The notes below the pieces were generated by a model. The model was not told the DNA's origin. It saw nothing but the letters and a program-made list of their open reading frames with translations, and searched no databases. 64,000 nucleotides of DNA from Nephromyces sp. MM_2019 (taxonomy: Eukaryota > Apicomplexa > Aconoidasida > Nephromycida), in NCBI GenBank assembly GCA_015657535.1, contig JADHZB010001881.1, positions 2,599 through 66,598 on the forward strand, read 5' to 3'. Positions 1 through 13,445 of this stretch are shown here, piece by piece; within the stretch, counting starts at the first letter, position 1, and every line of letters begins with the position of its first letter. Made by a program: the position numbers and the translations under genes.

Positions 1-343
1 ATTTTGATGTGTGTGTGTATAGATATTTTGATGTGTGTGTGTATATAGATATTTTGATGTGTGTGTGTGTATAGATATTTTGATGTGTGTGTGTAAATAA
101 GTTGGGTACTAGTTTTAATATTATACCTTGTGTGTGTGTAAAAAGTTAATGATTTCTTATATGAAGGTGTGTGTGTATGTATCCAATTAAATATGTGTTT
201 TGAAGAATTGTGATATGTGTGGTGTTTGTGTTAAGTATAAATTTATGATAATGTGTATCTAAGTCATGCTTATGCTATAACCATGTAAATGTGTGTGTAT
301 GTATGTATATTTGTGTGTGTGTGTGTGTATGTGTTGAACTTAC
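1..343 (-). other. Left-edge sequence downstream of the last resolved Patched exon
   Basis: GT-rich repeats (a 28-30-base unit with TATAGATATTTTGATG, 1-95) and AT-rich sequence. On the sense strand this follows the GTAAGT donor at 343, so it should be intron or hold the exon for TM12. I could not identify that exon. Confidence 0.5.
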
Positions 344-1169
344 AATTGTAACCATTTTAAAAAAAAGTGTGTGTAAAAATTCACTTCGAAATGATAGTGG
401 TAAAACACTTAAAAATGTTGAAAAGCAGCCGTTTATAATTGCACACCCAATCAATGAAATAATTGCCATCATCCTAAAATGTGTACATATGTGTGTGTAT
501 GTATATATATGTGTGTGTGTTTTGTTCTGGTGTAATATTGTGTGTGTGATGAAAAATATATATGTATGAGCCTGTGATTTGTGTGTAAACATACAAATAT
601 GTGTATGTGTACTTTTATGGTGTATACATGTGTATGTGTATATGTTTTATGTGTGTGTTATCAGGGTAATAGAGAATGTGTGTATAACTACTTTGAATAA
701 AATGAATCGTGTGTGTTTACATAATTGTTTTCATATATTAATGCATTAATATATGAAACTGTGTGTAAATTACCTATGTTTAGGCTTGTAAGTTATAGGG
801 ATTTCATTATAAGAGTGTGCTACATGGAGTGTGTAATCCACACAAAATCCTATTTGTATAAATATATAATAAGTGTGTGTGTATAATGTACACATTGCTC
901 AAGATTTGGATAATGTCATGTTTATATTTATATTTACACACACACTATAATTTTCTTGCTCAGTAAAAACATAATAAGGTCAATGTATGATTGCACACAT
1001 TTTATAGTTGTAGTTTTATTCAAATATAAAATGTACATATATATATACACACATATGTATATAAATAGTGTGAGACAAATTAATACACTTTATCAATCAA
1101 TAAATATTGCCATAATCGATCACAACTCACACACACAACCCCACACACAAGCCATACACATATACACAT

Positions 1170-1208
<39 letters not shown>

Positions 1209-4200
1209 CTTACCAATTGACATAATGAGTGTGACCATACTAATTATATTTAATTTTAGCCCTAAAAATGGCATAAGGCCAATCAAACCAAATACCAAAC
1301 TAATTAAAATAAATGTAACCAAACAAATCGACACACACCCATCTAACATTAAAAATGAGACCTAACACACACACACACACAAACATATGTAAGATATAAT
1401 GAGAAATGAATTACATATATATATATATATATATATGTGTGTATGTGTGTATGTATACACAACACAAACACACAACACACACCACACACACACAACACAC
1501 AACACACACCACAGACACACAACACACGCACACACACAACACACAACACACACACAACACACACAACACACGCACACACACAACACACACAACACACACA
1601 ACACACAACATACACACAACACACACAACACACAACATACACACAACATACACACAACACACAACATAAACACAACACACACACAACATACACACAACAC
1701 ACAACATACACACAACACACAACATACACACAACACACAACATACACACAACATACACACAACATACACACAACACACAACATACACACAACACACAACA
1801 TACACACAACACACAACACACACAACACACACATTATTACTAATAAAATAGCAATAAAGGCGGTTATAATGCCAACGGTGGTTTGCCGCCAAATAACGCG
1901 ATCGGTCTCGAGGAATTTAAAGGCCTCGTTGTAAGGGATGGCTGTTAAATTAGGGTGGCCTTCATTTAATTGTTTTCTACACACATACACACACATACAT
2001 ATGTATATAAATGTATATATACACATAAATATATACACACATAAATATATACACATTTATATACATTTATATACACATACATATATATATACATTTATAT
2101 ACATTTAAATATACATATATATACATATATATATACATTTATATATACATTTATATACATTTATATACATTTATATACATTTATATATACATTTATATAC
2201 ATATATACACACATATTTATATATACAATCACTATGTATCAAAGTAAGTGTGTATGTGTATGTGTGTATATATCTGTGTGTGTGTATATATATCTGTGTG
2301 TGTGTATGTGTATATATCTGTGTGTGTATATATATCTGTATGTGTATATATATCTGGGTGTGTAAATATATCTGTGTGTGTGTGTGTATGTATATCTGTG
2401 TGTGTGTATATATCTGTGTGTGTGTATATATATCTGTGTGTGTGTGTGTGTGTGTAATAAACTAACCGTATATCTTCCATATATTTTAAATTATCATGTG
2501 TTTCAAAGAAAAATGTGTGATAAAGTGAAAATCGATATGACAATAAATGTTGGGCGTTTTCATCGAAATAAAATGATGAAGGATATAGGCTACCAGATGA
2601 TAATGATATCCATTCCTTTAATCTATATAAATATATATATATATTTACACACATTTATATAAATGTACACATACATATACACATATATATACACACACAT
2701 ATATATACACACACATATATATACATATACACATATATATACACACACATATATATACACACACATATATATACACACATATATATATACACACACACAT
2801 ATACACACACATATACACACACATATATATATACACACACACAGATATATACACACATATATATATATACACACATATATATATATACATATATATATAC
2901 ACACATATATATATACACATATATATACACACACATATATATATACACACATATATATATACACACATATATATATACACACATATATATATACACACAT
3001 ATATATATACACATATATATATACACACATATATATATACACACATATATATATATACACATATATATATACACACATATATATATACACACATATATAT
3101 ATACACATATATATATACACACATATATACACACACATATATACACACACATATATATATACACACATATATACACACATATATATATATATATTACTCA
3201 GCAATGAATGTATCTTCATCTGTAGGTAAGGGTACGGATCGATTGTGTGTAAGAAAATGCTCCATTCCATTTATCATATCCACATAATAATTTTGTTGTC
3301 TAATATTTGAAAGTGTGTGTAAAAATTGAGTTTGTGTGTGTGTATTCCACCAGTCTATTTTCTCTGGATAGAGTATCCATGTTATATCTCCAATGGAGGT
3401 AAATTGTGTGTGTAATGCTCTGTATGAATCCTAAATAATGATATACAATCATAAATTATATATACTTATACACACACAATGTATATATCTACACACACAA
3501 TGTATATTTCTACACACACAATGTATATTTCTACACACACACAGATGTCAGTAAGTGTTATATGCAACATATGTATATACATATTTGTGTATGTGTATAA
3601 ATCTATATTGTGTGTAAATATAATATATATATATATTAGTATGTGTGTGTGTGTGTGTGTGTGTGGGTAATTTAAATAAGAATTGGCACACACCCTCAAG
3701 TATGATTGGGGGGGGAAGAGGTCCTCCATATTTAAGCCAACTTTTAAATTTTGAATACCAACCAAACTTACACACAAATATGCCACATAAAAAATCAAGG
3801 CAAAAATCTGTGCACACACATACACACATATATATATATATATGTATATATCGTTTCAATTAGGTTATATGTGTATGTGGTGTTATTGACAGATTAATTT
3901 CTTCACACACACACATACGCACCCCAACAAACACACCCCAACAAACACACCCCAACAAACACACCCCAACAAACACACCCCAACACACCCCAACACACAC
4001 ACACCCCAACACACACACCCTAACACACACACACCCCAACACACCCCAACACACACACACCCTAACACACACACACCCCAACACACACACATCCCAACGC
4101 ACCCCAACAAACACACCCCAACACACACACCCTAACACACACACCCCAACGCACCCCAACAAACACACCCCAACATACACACCCTAACACACACACCCCA

Positions 4201-7200
4201 ACACACCCCAAAACACCCCAACACACCCCAACACACCCCAACACACCCCAAAACACCCCAACACACCCCAAAATACCCCAACACACACACCCCAACACAC
4301 ACACCCCAACACACACACCCCAACACACACACCCCAACACACACACCCCAACACACACACCCTAACACACACACTTGAAAGCGTTTCAAACTGAGGGGGT
4401 AGGCTAAATAATGAGTTAATAAGGCTCTGAAAAAACTTCCTAAATTGTCTGCAGGTTCACCAATAAATTGCCTTTCATAAAAATTATTTTGTGTGTAAAT
4501 TTCAATGCCTTTAGAGTGTTTAAGTGTGTGTAAAAGTGTTGAGTGTGTGTAAGAATCAGGGGTTGTATTTGTGTGTGTTCTTGTGAAAGATTGAGGGGAA
4601 CTTGTGGTGTGTGTAAATGTGTGGTGAGTATGTGTATCTGTATTGTTGTGTGTAGTTGGGTTGTTGTTGTCTGTAGTTGTGCTGTTGTTGGTGTGTGTAG
4701 TTGTGCTGTTGTTGGTGTGTGTAGTTGGGTTGTTGGTGTGTGTAGTTGGGTTGTTGGTGTGTGTAGTTGGGTTGTTGGTGTGTGTAGTTGGGTTGTTGGT
4801 GTGTGTAGTTGGGTTGTTGGTGTGTGTATTTGGGTTGTTGGTGTGTGTATTTGGGTTGTTGGTGGTGTGTGTAGTTGCGCTGTTGGTGTGTGTAGTTGCG
4901 CTGTTGGTGTGTGTAGTTGGGTTGTTGGTGTGTGTAACTACATGATTATGTATAATTGCATGATTGTGTGTAATTGCATGTGTTTGCATCATTACATTTA
5001 GGTGTGTGTAATGGTTGTGTGTAAGTTCATGAGTTTGATTTGGGGGTGAACGAAGTTTAAGTAGCCCTTGTATAGGGTGTGTAGGGCTAGTGAGGGGGGT
5101 TGTTATATGTGTTTCAAAATTGAGGGGTAAATGGAGTAGAGTGTGTAACATTTGCCTCTCTATAGTATTAAGTATAGGCCCATTATGTGTGTGTGTGTGT
5201 GTGTGTAATGTCCGTAACCATGAAAATATGTGTTGAAAAGGTCTACATAATATGTGTGTGTATTCATGATTGTTGGATGGGATTTCAATGTGTGTGTATG
5301 GCCACATAAGTTGACAATCACATGTTTTGATAGGCCTCTTTAATTTTACACACACCTCTCTTTGTAAATCATATAAAATTGTGTTTAGGAGGGCAATGTG
5401 TGTCTGTGTTAATTCATTTATTTCATTTGGGGTCATAAATAACATACTAAAATATAAGCGAGCAAATTGGGTAGGTATAGAGTCAGATATAGCAGGTGTG
5501 TGTGTAAATATTAAATGTGAATCAAAGGAGGGTGTAGGGGGGAGTGTACACACAAATTGTGTAGCTAATGTGTGCACACATTCATCGTCTGTTTTGTGTG
5601 TAAATGTGGGTTCTGTGGGTGTGTGTGATGTATCTAAAATAGTAAGTTGTGGTGATGTATTTAACGTAGTTTGTATAGTATCCATTTTTGGATATACCCT
5701 TAATGTGTGTGAGTAATGTGTAGGTGTGTTGTTAGAGTCAGTATAGTGTGTGTGTGTGTGTTGTTTAGGTGTGTGTGTGATGTTCGAATCAGTGTGTGGT
5801 GTGTGTGTGATGTTCGAATCAGTGTGTGGTGTGTGTGTGATGTTCGAGTCTGTGTGTGGTGTGTGTATGATGTTCGAGTCAGTGTGTGGTGTGTGTGTGA
5901 TGTTCGAGTCAGTGTGTGGTGTGTGTATGATGTTCGAGTCTGTGTGTGGTGTGTGTGTGATGTTCGAGTCTGTGTGTGGTGTGTGTGTGATGTTCGAGTC
6001 TGTGTGATGTGTGTGTGTTGTGTGATAATGATCTTCTGGGATGGTTGTGTGTGTAACACTTAAATTATTCTGTAAGGGGTGTGTGTGTGTATCATTAGGT
6101 TGAGTGTGTATCTCAACTTTTTGTGTAAGGGTTAATGGAGATACACCTGTGTGTGATAGAGTATTGGGTGCTTTCAGAGTTACATTATGAGTATTGTGTG
6201 TGTGTATAGAATGATCACCCTCTACTTCAAATTCAGATAATCTATCCCTCATAGAATGTGATGGTGAAACATGAAGAGATAAATTTTTTGTGTGTGTAGA
6301 TATATCCGATAAGTTATCCTCAATATTAACAGTACATGTGTGTAAATTAGGGCCAGATAAATGAGGTGAGTGTGGGTGTTCAGTTACACAAAGTGTGTGT
6401 GCAGTGGTCTGTGTAGATGATATGTATTTTGTTGTGGCTGTGTGTGATGAAGGGTGTGTGTAACTTGAGTGGTCGTGTGATGATGAGGTGTGTGTATCAG
6501 ATATATCATCTTGAGATGTGTATGTGTGTGTATCTATATCTGTTGGGTTAGAGTTTGGGTGTGTATCTGTTGTATCAACTAAATCAAGGCTTTGATTACT
6601 TGTGATTAAATCTGTACTATCATTTTGTATGTGTATATCGTGATTTTGTGGTGTTTGTGTGTGTATATCATAGTTTTGGGGTATTGTGTTGTGTGTATAT
6701 GTATCATGATTGTAAAGATTGTGTGTGTGTGTATCTTTAACAATCGATTCAGAGGTATATGTGTGTGTATCTTTCATAGTGAGAGATCTTGATTTATGAG
6801 ATTTATTTAATTCAGTGTGTGTGTAATTTGATGTAGGTAATATATCTATGTGTGTAGAACGTGGTGTGTGAAATAAATTTGTATTATTTGGAGGTAAAGA
6901 TAAGAGGGGAGGTAAGCTACACATTTGTTTTTGTGTGTCAAATTTGTTATTTTTTATTTGCAAAATTGGGGGGGGTGTGCGCCTCTGCATTTCCCACTTT
7001 GCCTCCAAACATAAAAACGCCAAGAAAAATGTAAGGGCGTAAATATATCCACCAATGAGGCCTATGTGTGTGTGTGTATGTATGTGTATGTATGTGTGTG
7101 TATGTATGTATGTGTATGTGTGTGTGTGTGTATGTGTGTGTGTGTGTGTGTGTGTATGTGTGTGTGTGTGTATGTATGTGTGTGTGTATGTATGTATGTG

Positions 7201-7272
7201 TATGTGTGTGTGTATGTGTGTGTATGTATGTGTATGTGTGTGTATGTGTGTGTGTGTATGTGTGTGTGTGTA

Positions 7273-7305
<33 letters not shown>

Positions 7306-7987
7306 ATGTATGTGTATGTATGTGTGTTTATGTGTGTGTATGTATGTGTGTGTGTGTATGTGTATGTGTATGTATGTATGTGTATGTGTGTGTGTTTATG
7401 TGTGTGTGTGTGTTTCTATATGGTTTAGAATTATATATATATTTGTATGTGCATAAAAAAATAAACATTTATAAATTTATGTAAATATAGGTAAATACAT
7501 GGATTTATAATACCAATTCTTATATATATATATATGTATGATATTTAAAAGTTGTGTACTTACTTAACTTAAAGGATAGATATATATATATATATATAAT
7601 TGTGTGTACATACCTACAACAACAACAATACAGAAATTTTTCACAGCAAAATAAGGGCTAATTCCTCCAATTGTGAAGGCTAATATATTAGTAAGTGTTG
7701 TTATTGTCATAGCCAATCCTGCCTCACGAATAGTGGCCTTAATACGTTGACGAGGGGATGTGTGTGTGTAAGTGAGCGAGTAAGAATTGAGTATAACAAA
7801 TGTGTCATCTAACCCAATACCTAATATCAAAAAGGGTGCACAATTCATAGGCTGTGTGTGTGTAAGACCCATCAAATAACATAAACCACTGCCTGAAAAT
7901 GTACCCATAAGTGCTGCACACACACCCATAATGGCTGAGAAGGGCCTAAATTATATACACACACATATCATTACATATTAAGATGTG

Positions 7988-8034
<47 letters not shown>

Positions 8035-8412
8035 AGATCAATATACACACATAAATAAGTAATTAATGAAACACACTTTTACAAAATGGCTACATATACA
8101 TACATAATATATAAATTACATACAAATACATATAATAGATATATATAATACACACACACACAGGGATATACAAACACACACACAGGGATATACAAACACA
8201 CACACATAGGGATATACATACACACACACATAGGGATATACATACACACACACATAGGGATATACATACACACACACACATAGGGATATACATACACACA
8301 CACACACATAGGGATATACATACACACACACACACATAGGGATATACATACACACACATATAAATAATCACATATATATATAGATATATATATGCATAAA
8401 TCTCACACATAT

Positions 8413-8448
<36 letters not shown>

Positions 8449-9014
8449 ACACGCAAGGTTAACATCATGGATATAAAAATTGTAAAGGTTTTTATAATTA
8501 TGTATCAAAACAATTACACACACATATTATCAATTATATATCAAAATAAATAATAAGTGTGTGTGTGTAAAATTGAATTTACTTAGCTCTTATCGTGTCA
8601 AATGATAGGCAAATAATTACACTATAAGTAATTACTAAAATTACAGAGTAGACCATCCCAATATAATCTTTAGTTGATAATCTTGAAGCATATTTTACCT
8701 CAGTTTCTATGAAACAATATGTACACACAATTTAAATTAATAAAAATTTAATCACACACATATGTAGATAAATGCAACCCTGTATATATAATAGATATAT
8801 ACAATATTATATACACCCAACCACTATACATCACCATCCTAAATACATACACGCACATATACATACATACATATATATATACACACATACATATATACAT
8901 ATAAATAAATACATACATACATACACATACATACACACATACATACACGCACACATACACATATACAGATAAACATATTCACACACATACACATGCATAC
9001 ACGCACATATACAT

Positions 9015-9045
<31 letters not shown>

Positions 9046-9434
9046 CACACACACACACATATATATACAGATAGATACTCACACACATACAGATACATAC
9101 ACACACATGTACACATACACACATATATACATACACACACACACAAACACGTACACACATATATACATACACACACACACAAACACGTACACATACACAC
9201 ACACACAAACACGTACACATACACACATATATACATACACACACACATGCACACACAAACACACACACACACATTACATACTCCAAGCAACAGTAGTTGT
9301 GTAGTAAACATTGACCTCAGGCAAATCAAATTTATAATTTTTCAAAAAATTTATAAACTCATTGGCCCACCCCTCCTTTACTTCTTGTAAAGGGTGTTTA
9401 ATATTATACAACATAACCAACCCTATAAATTAAT

Positions 9435-9465
<31 letters not shown>

Positions 9466-11658
9466 CGTGTGTGTGTATGTGTGTATATGTGTGGGTGTAT
9501 GTGTGGGTGTGCGCATAATGAGGGTGTAGGTGGGTGTGGATCTGTGTGTGAGGGTGTGCATATTGAGGGTGGGCGTACATAATGAGGGTGTGTGTGTATA
9601 ATTAGGGTGTGGGTGTGCATAATGAGTGTGTGGTTGTGTATAATGAGGGTGTGCCTGTTTGTAGACGTAAGTATATTTATAGGATATATATAAGAGTGAG
9701 TGTGTATGTAGGGTGTAGAGTGTATGTACATGGAATCCTTAGTTGTGTATATGTGTGTATATCGATGAGGTATAATATATCTATTTACAATGTTATGGAA
9801 ATTTGTGTATAGAAAACAAGAGTAAGTTCTGAATTGAGTGTATAAATAGCTATTCGAATATATGTATATATAAACATCAATACTAAAAGTAAAAATGGAA
9901 AGATATACACACAATACACACTTTATTAAGTCACTCATCTATGTATCATAAATGCACACACACACACATAAACACACACACATACACATACACACACATA
10001 AACACACACACACACACATACGCACACACACATACATATACCCACACATACACACAAACACAAACACACACACACACATACACATACACAAACACATACA
10101 CACACACACACACACGCATACACATAGATAGAATTTGCGAACCTGTTGCATTGTTAATAATGGGTATATTTTGTAGGCCTCTATTTTCGACTGTAGTGTT
10201 GTGGAGTAATATAAACGCTGGGAATGATTTGTGTGTGTTAACATTGTATATAAATGGCCAATTTTTGGCGTAAATTGGGCGTCCATATAATCTAAAAGTT
10301 TAATTACACACATTTGAATTGTTTAATGATACATATATATATATGTGTGTAAACATATAAAAATAATAAGTATGCTTGCAAGTCATTGTGTGTGTATTGA
10401 GGTATGTTGGATGTATTTGTGGATCTTTGTGTTTTAGTATCTATGTAGATAACTGTGTTTGTGTTATGTGTTGTAATGTGTATATATATGCCTATACTAT
10501 AAGATATATATATATATGTGTATGTATATATAAGGCACATGTGTGTATACATTAAAGGAATATCTCTATGTAATGTTTCTAGTATGATGATTATGTATAA
10601 GGTATACATAAAAATGCAGATTTTGACCCATATTGAGGAAGACTTTATGAACAATAAATGATGAATAATAATACTTATATATACATTAATAGTTCACTTG
10701 TTCAAATGATTATTATTTGTTATAATTTTACCAAATCTTATAACAAATAAATATGTACATTCTTAATCCTATAAATTTAAAATATATTATGAAATATACT
10801 AAATATCATAAAATTATATATATATTCAAATATATAAATAGTTCACTTATCTCAATCATTATCATAACAATTATATATATTTATTTAAGCCAACTATTAT
10901 CATTCATTCCAACAATCATAACATATCTCAGTATTATATCTCATTTTACTATTTTCAAGAGGTATAAACCTCCAATTATTTAAAGATATATTTTCCTCAT
11001 ATTCTTGAAACACCAATAAGCCCATCCTATATTACTAATCATTTCAATACACAAATATCTTTGAAGAAACTTTTTTCCCACACATTTTGTTTATTTCCAA
11101 GCCCCTACACAATTCCTTAGCTCATAGGACAAAAATGAGTAATATAGTATATTTGATCAAACATTCCTCCAAAAAATAAATCGGTACCGACTGGGGTCGA
11201 ACCAGCGACCTTGTGGTTAACAGCCACACGCTCTATCCGGCTGAGCTACGGAACCTATAAATTGTTTAAAGATTTCTTGATAGTTAATTTTTACCACAAT
11301 ACTCTACATACATAGTTTATACCAATGTTGGAAAGTTTACAAAATTGCTCATTGTTTATATCATATATGTTTTTCACTACTGATGTTGAACCCTCTATTA
11401 GACTCATGTTACTTTTTTGGTGATATAGTAAACACATATTAGTCATTGTTTTGGTTCCCCCAAAAAATTGTCATTTTGACACTAACTTCTTTGTTGTCTT
11501 TAAAATATTACAATTGCTTATCTAGTGCTGTCATACTTCTTAAACATAGTATTCTTGATTATCGTTTACCGCAATAAAATGAAACATCTTAGGTTAATTA
11601 AATGAAAATAATTAAGCTTATTATAAAAAAGAGGCGGTACCGACTGGGATCGAACCAG

Positions 11659-11691
<33 letters not shown>

Positions 11692-13412
11692 AGCTGAGCT
11701 ACGGAACCTGTTATGTATGAAGATTTTCCAGGAGATATTGTATCATTGATTAGCATCTTATTTGTGAAATGTACTGTGATTCCCAAAGTTCAACATGTTA
11801 TTTCACTACTAAAAAGTTGTATATGATTTTTACACCCATTTCATAACTTATTCCCTTGAATTAACTTATGATTAAGTTGTATGACATGACTTTTATTATC
11901 CTATAAAATTAACGATTATTTAATTTTACCGAGCCCACATTAGTCATATTTTTTGTCGCTCATTTTAAACACTGCTGAGTTTGAAGATTTAAAATATTCA
12001 CCTTTAAATATTTTTTAAATGATAATAAATATTTATATATATTACACCAACTCATTTTTATATGATAGAGTTCTTTCCAACCACCAAAGCAGAAGTCAAA
12101 AAGTATACGACATCAAAAATACAAACCCATCACACTCAGTGTGCAGTCTAGTGTATAGAGGTAATCTGCATTAACAGCTTTTGGATGAGTGTCTTGTATT
12201 CCTTGAATTATAAATATGTTGTTTCTTAAATATGCAAGTTTCTTGGTTGTTTTGTTAATCTGCTTAGAATCATTTGAATGTTTAGCATAACATTGATAGA
12301 TTTACCTCATTGATTTTTAAGATTGGTTTGAATAAAATTTGGATGTTTTTCTAACAATGAAGTTTATGCTAAGTTTTAACTAAATAAATCTATTTTACTC
12401 AATTGGTAGATTCATAATTAGTAACCCAACCCAGTGCATTCTGCATTTAATTATTTTAATCCTCTACTTTGAATGAGTCTTTATATACCAAGTTTAATCA
12501 CACCATATATTTAAAAAAAATTCTAAAATTTTACCCAAGTCTTGCCTTAACAATTCCATAAAATTAACCCGAAAATACAATAGAAAATTGAAGCCAATAA
12601 TTATTAACTACATTTAAATTAACTAAATTTGACAAAAAAATTGTAATGTCCCAGAATTTCCAATATAGGTAGATCAATTGTTGTGTTTTATTTTTCTTAA
12701 GTGTAACAAACACTTGATCAACTTATAAATATATAATTATAAAGAATACACACTATTAATGTGTTATAAATATCACTTTAACCATCCCATGTTGTGAGTT
12801 ATACCTTTATATGCATTACTATTACAATTTACATTTGATTCGGCTTTCTATAGTTTTAGTGTCTAACACAGATTTTTGTTTAATTTGTAGTTATTTAAAT
12901 ACAGATGGCTAATCAATTTTATTACACTTACCCCAACATGAACATACACCAAACCTACTTATCCTAAGTGTATGTGCCTTGTGTAAATATATATATCAAT
13001 TTCATACACACTAGATATTCCCTATGTTTAAAACAACTGTACTGTGTGAAATGAATCATATCCAACAAATTGTATGTGTGAATTGTAATTAATTGTAAAT
13101 ATCTATATCACAGATGCTAGATGACCCTATATTTTTTCAAACCTATACAATCAATCTATCTGTATGTGACTAATGTTTCTATATATATAGCTATTGTAGA
13201 TAATACAGTCTACGCTTTGCATCAATTATTTCCTATCCTTTAATACTGAGAAAGTATTCCTCATCCTCCAAATAATATGATTAATGAAAATTTTCTAAGT
13301 CCTAGAATATTTAACATACTAAACCAGATATTTCATCTCAATTGTCAATACGTGTGTTTACCAATTGAACATTAATATAAAAAAGAGGCGGTACCGACTG
13401 GGATCGAACCAG

Positions 13413-13445
<33 letters not shown>

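Larger units (their letters stand above)
4375..7061 (-). other. Giant repeat-rich exon of the Patched-like gene (cytosolic loop)
   Basis: This single exon of 2,687 bases starts inside TM6 ([20 protein letters not shown]) and ends just before TM7. It is open throughout in the frame fixed by both neighbouring exons. Most of it is low-complexity Thr, His, Asn and Ser with two in-frame tandem repeats. Less biased islands are probably the ancestral loop, for example [17 protein letters not shown] and [17 protein letters not shown]. The usual Patched loop between the two halves is far shorter. The last codons (RFQ) are followed directly by a GTGTGT donor at 4374. The next exon resumes in phase 0. 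Confidence 0.85.

Noticed and set aside
1349..2056. Long open frames of Cys-Val, Thr-His or Tyr-Ile dipeptides over microsatellites (also at 2623-3270, 7055-7484, 8831-9304, 9939-10123)
   Set aside because: They are open on both strands and in several frames only because CA/GT/TA repeats lack stops. Real exons were identified at their edges by phase and family similarity.
3466..3693. Extension of the exon at 3694-3807 through [12 protein letters not shown]
   Set aside because: No donor is available in the required phase near the end of the conserved part, whereas GTGTGT after 3694 gives a continuous Patched motif with the next exon.
4132..4374. Read-through of the giant Patched exon into the Leu-Gly-Cys-Val repeat
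   Set aside because: The next membrane exon joins in phase 0 when splicing occurs right after 4375, and the read-through composition differs abruptly from the exon.
9939..10313. Alternative frame of the exon at 10143-10291 ([12 protein letters not shown]...)
   Set aside because: The other frame joins in phase on both sides and gives the expected Patched sequence INNATGLVMLYN.
10304..10654. Hydrophobic open frame considered as the first exon of the Patched-like gene
   Set aside because: It begins with TTG, is low-complexity, and the true TM1 and first luminal exons were found at 15243-15847 and 14632-14963.
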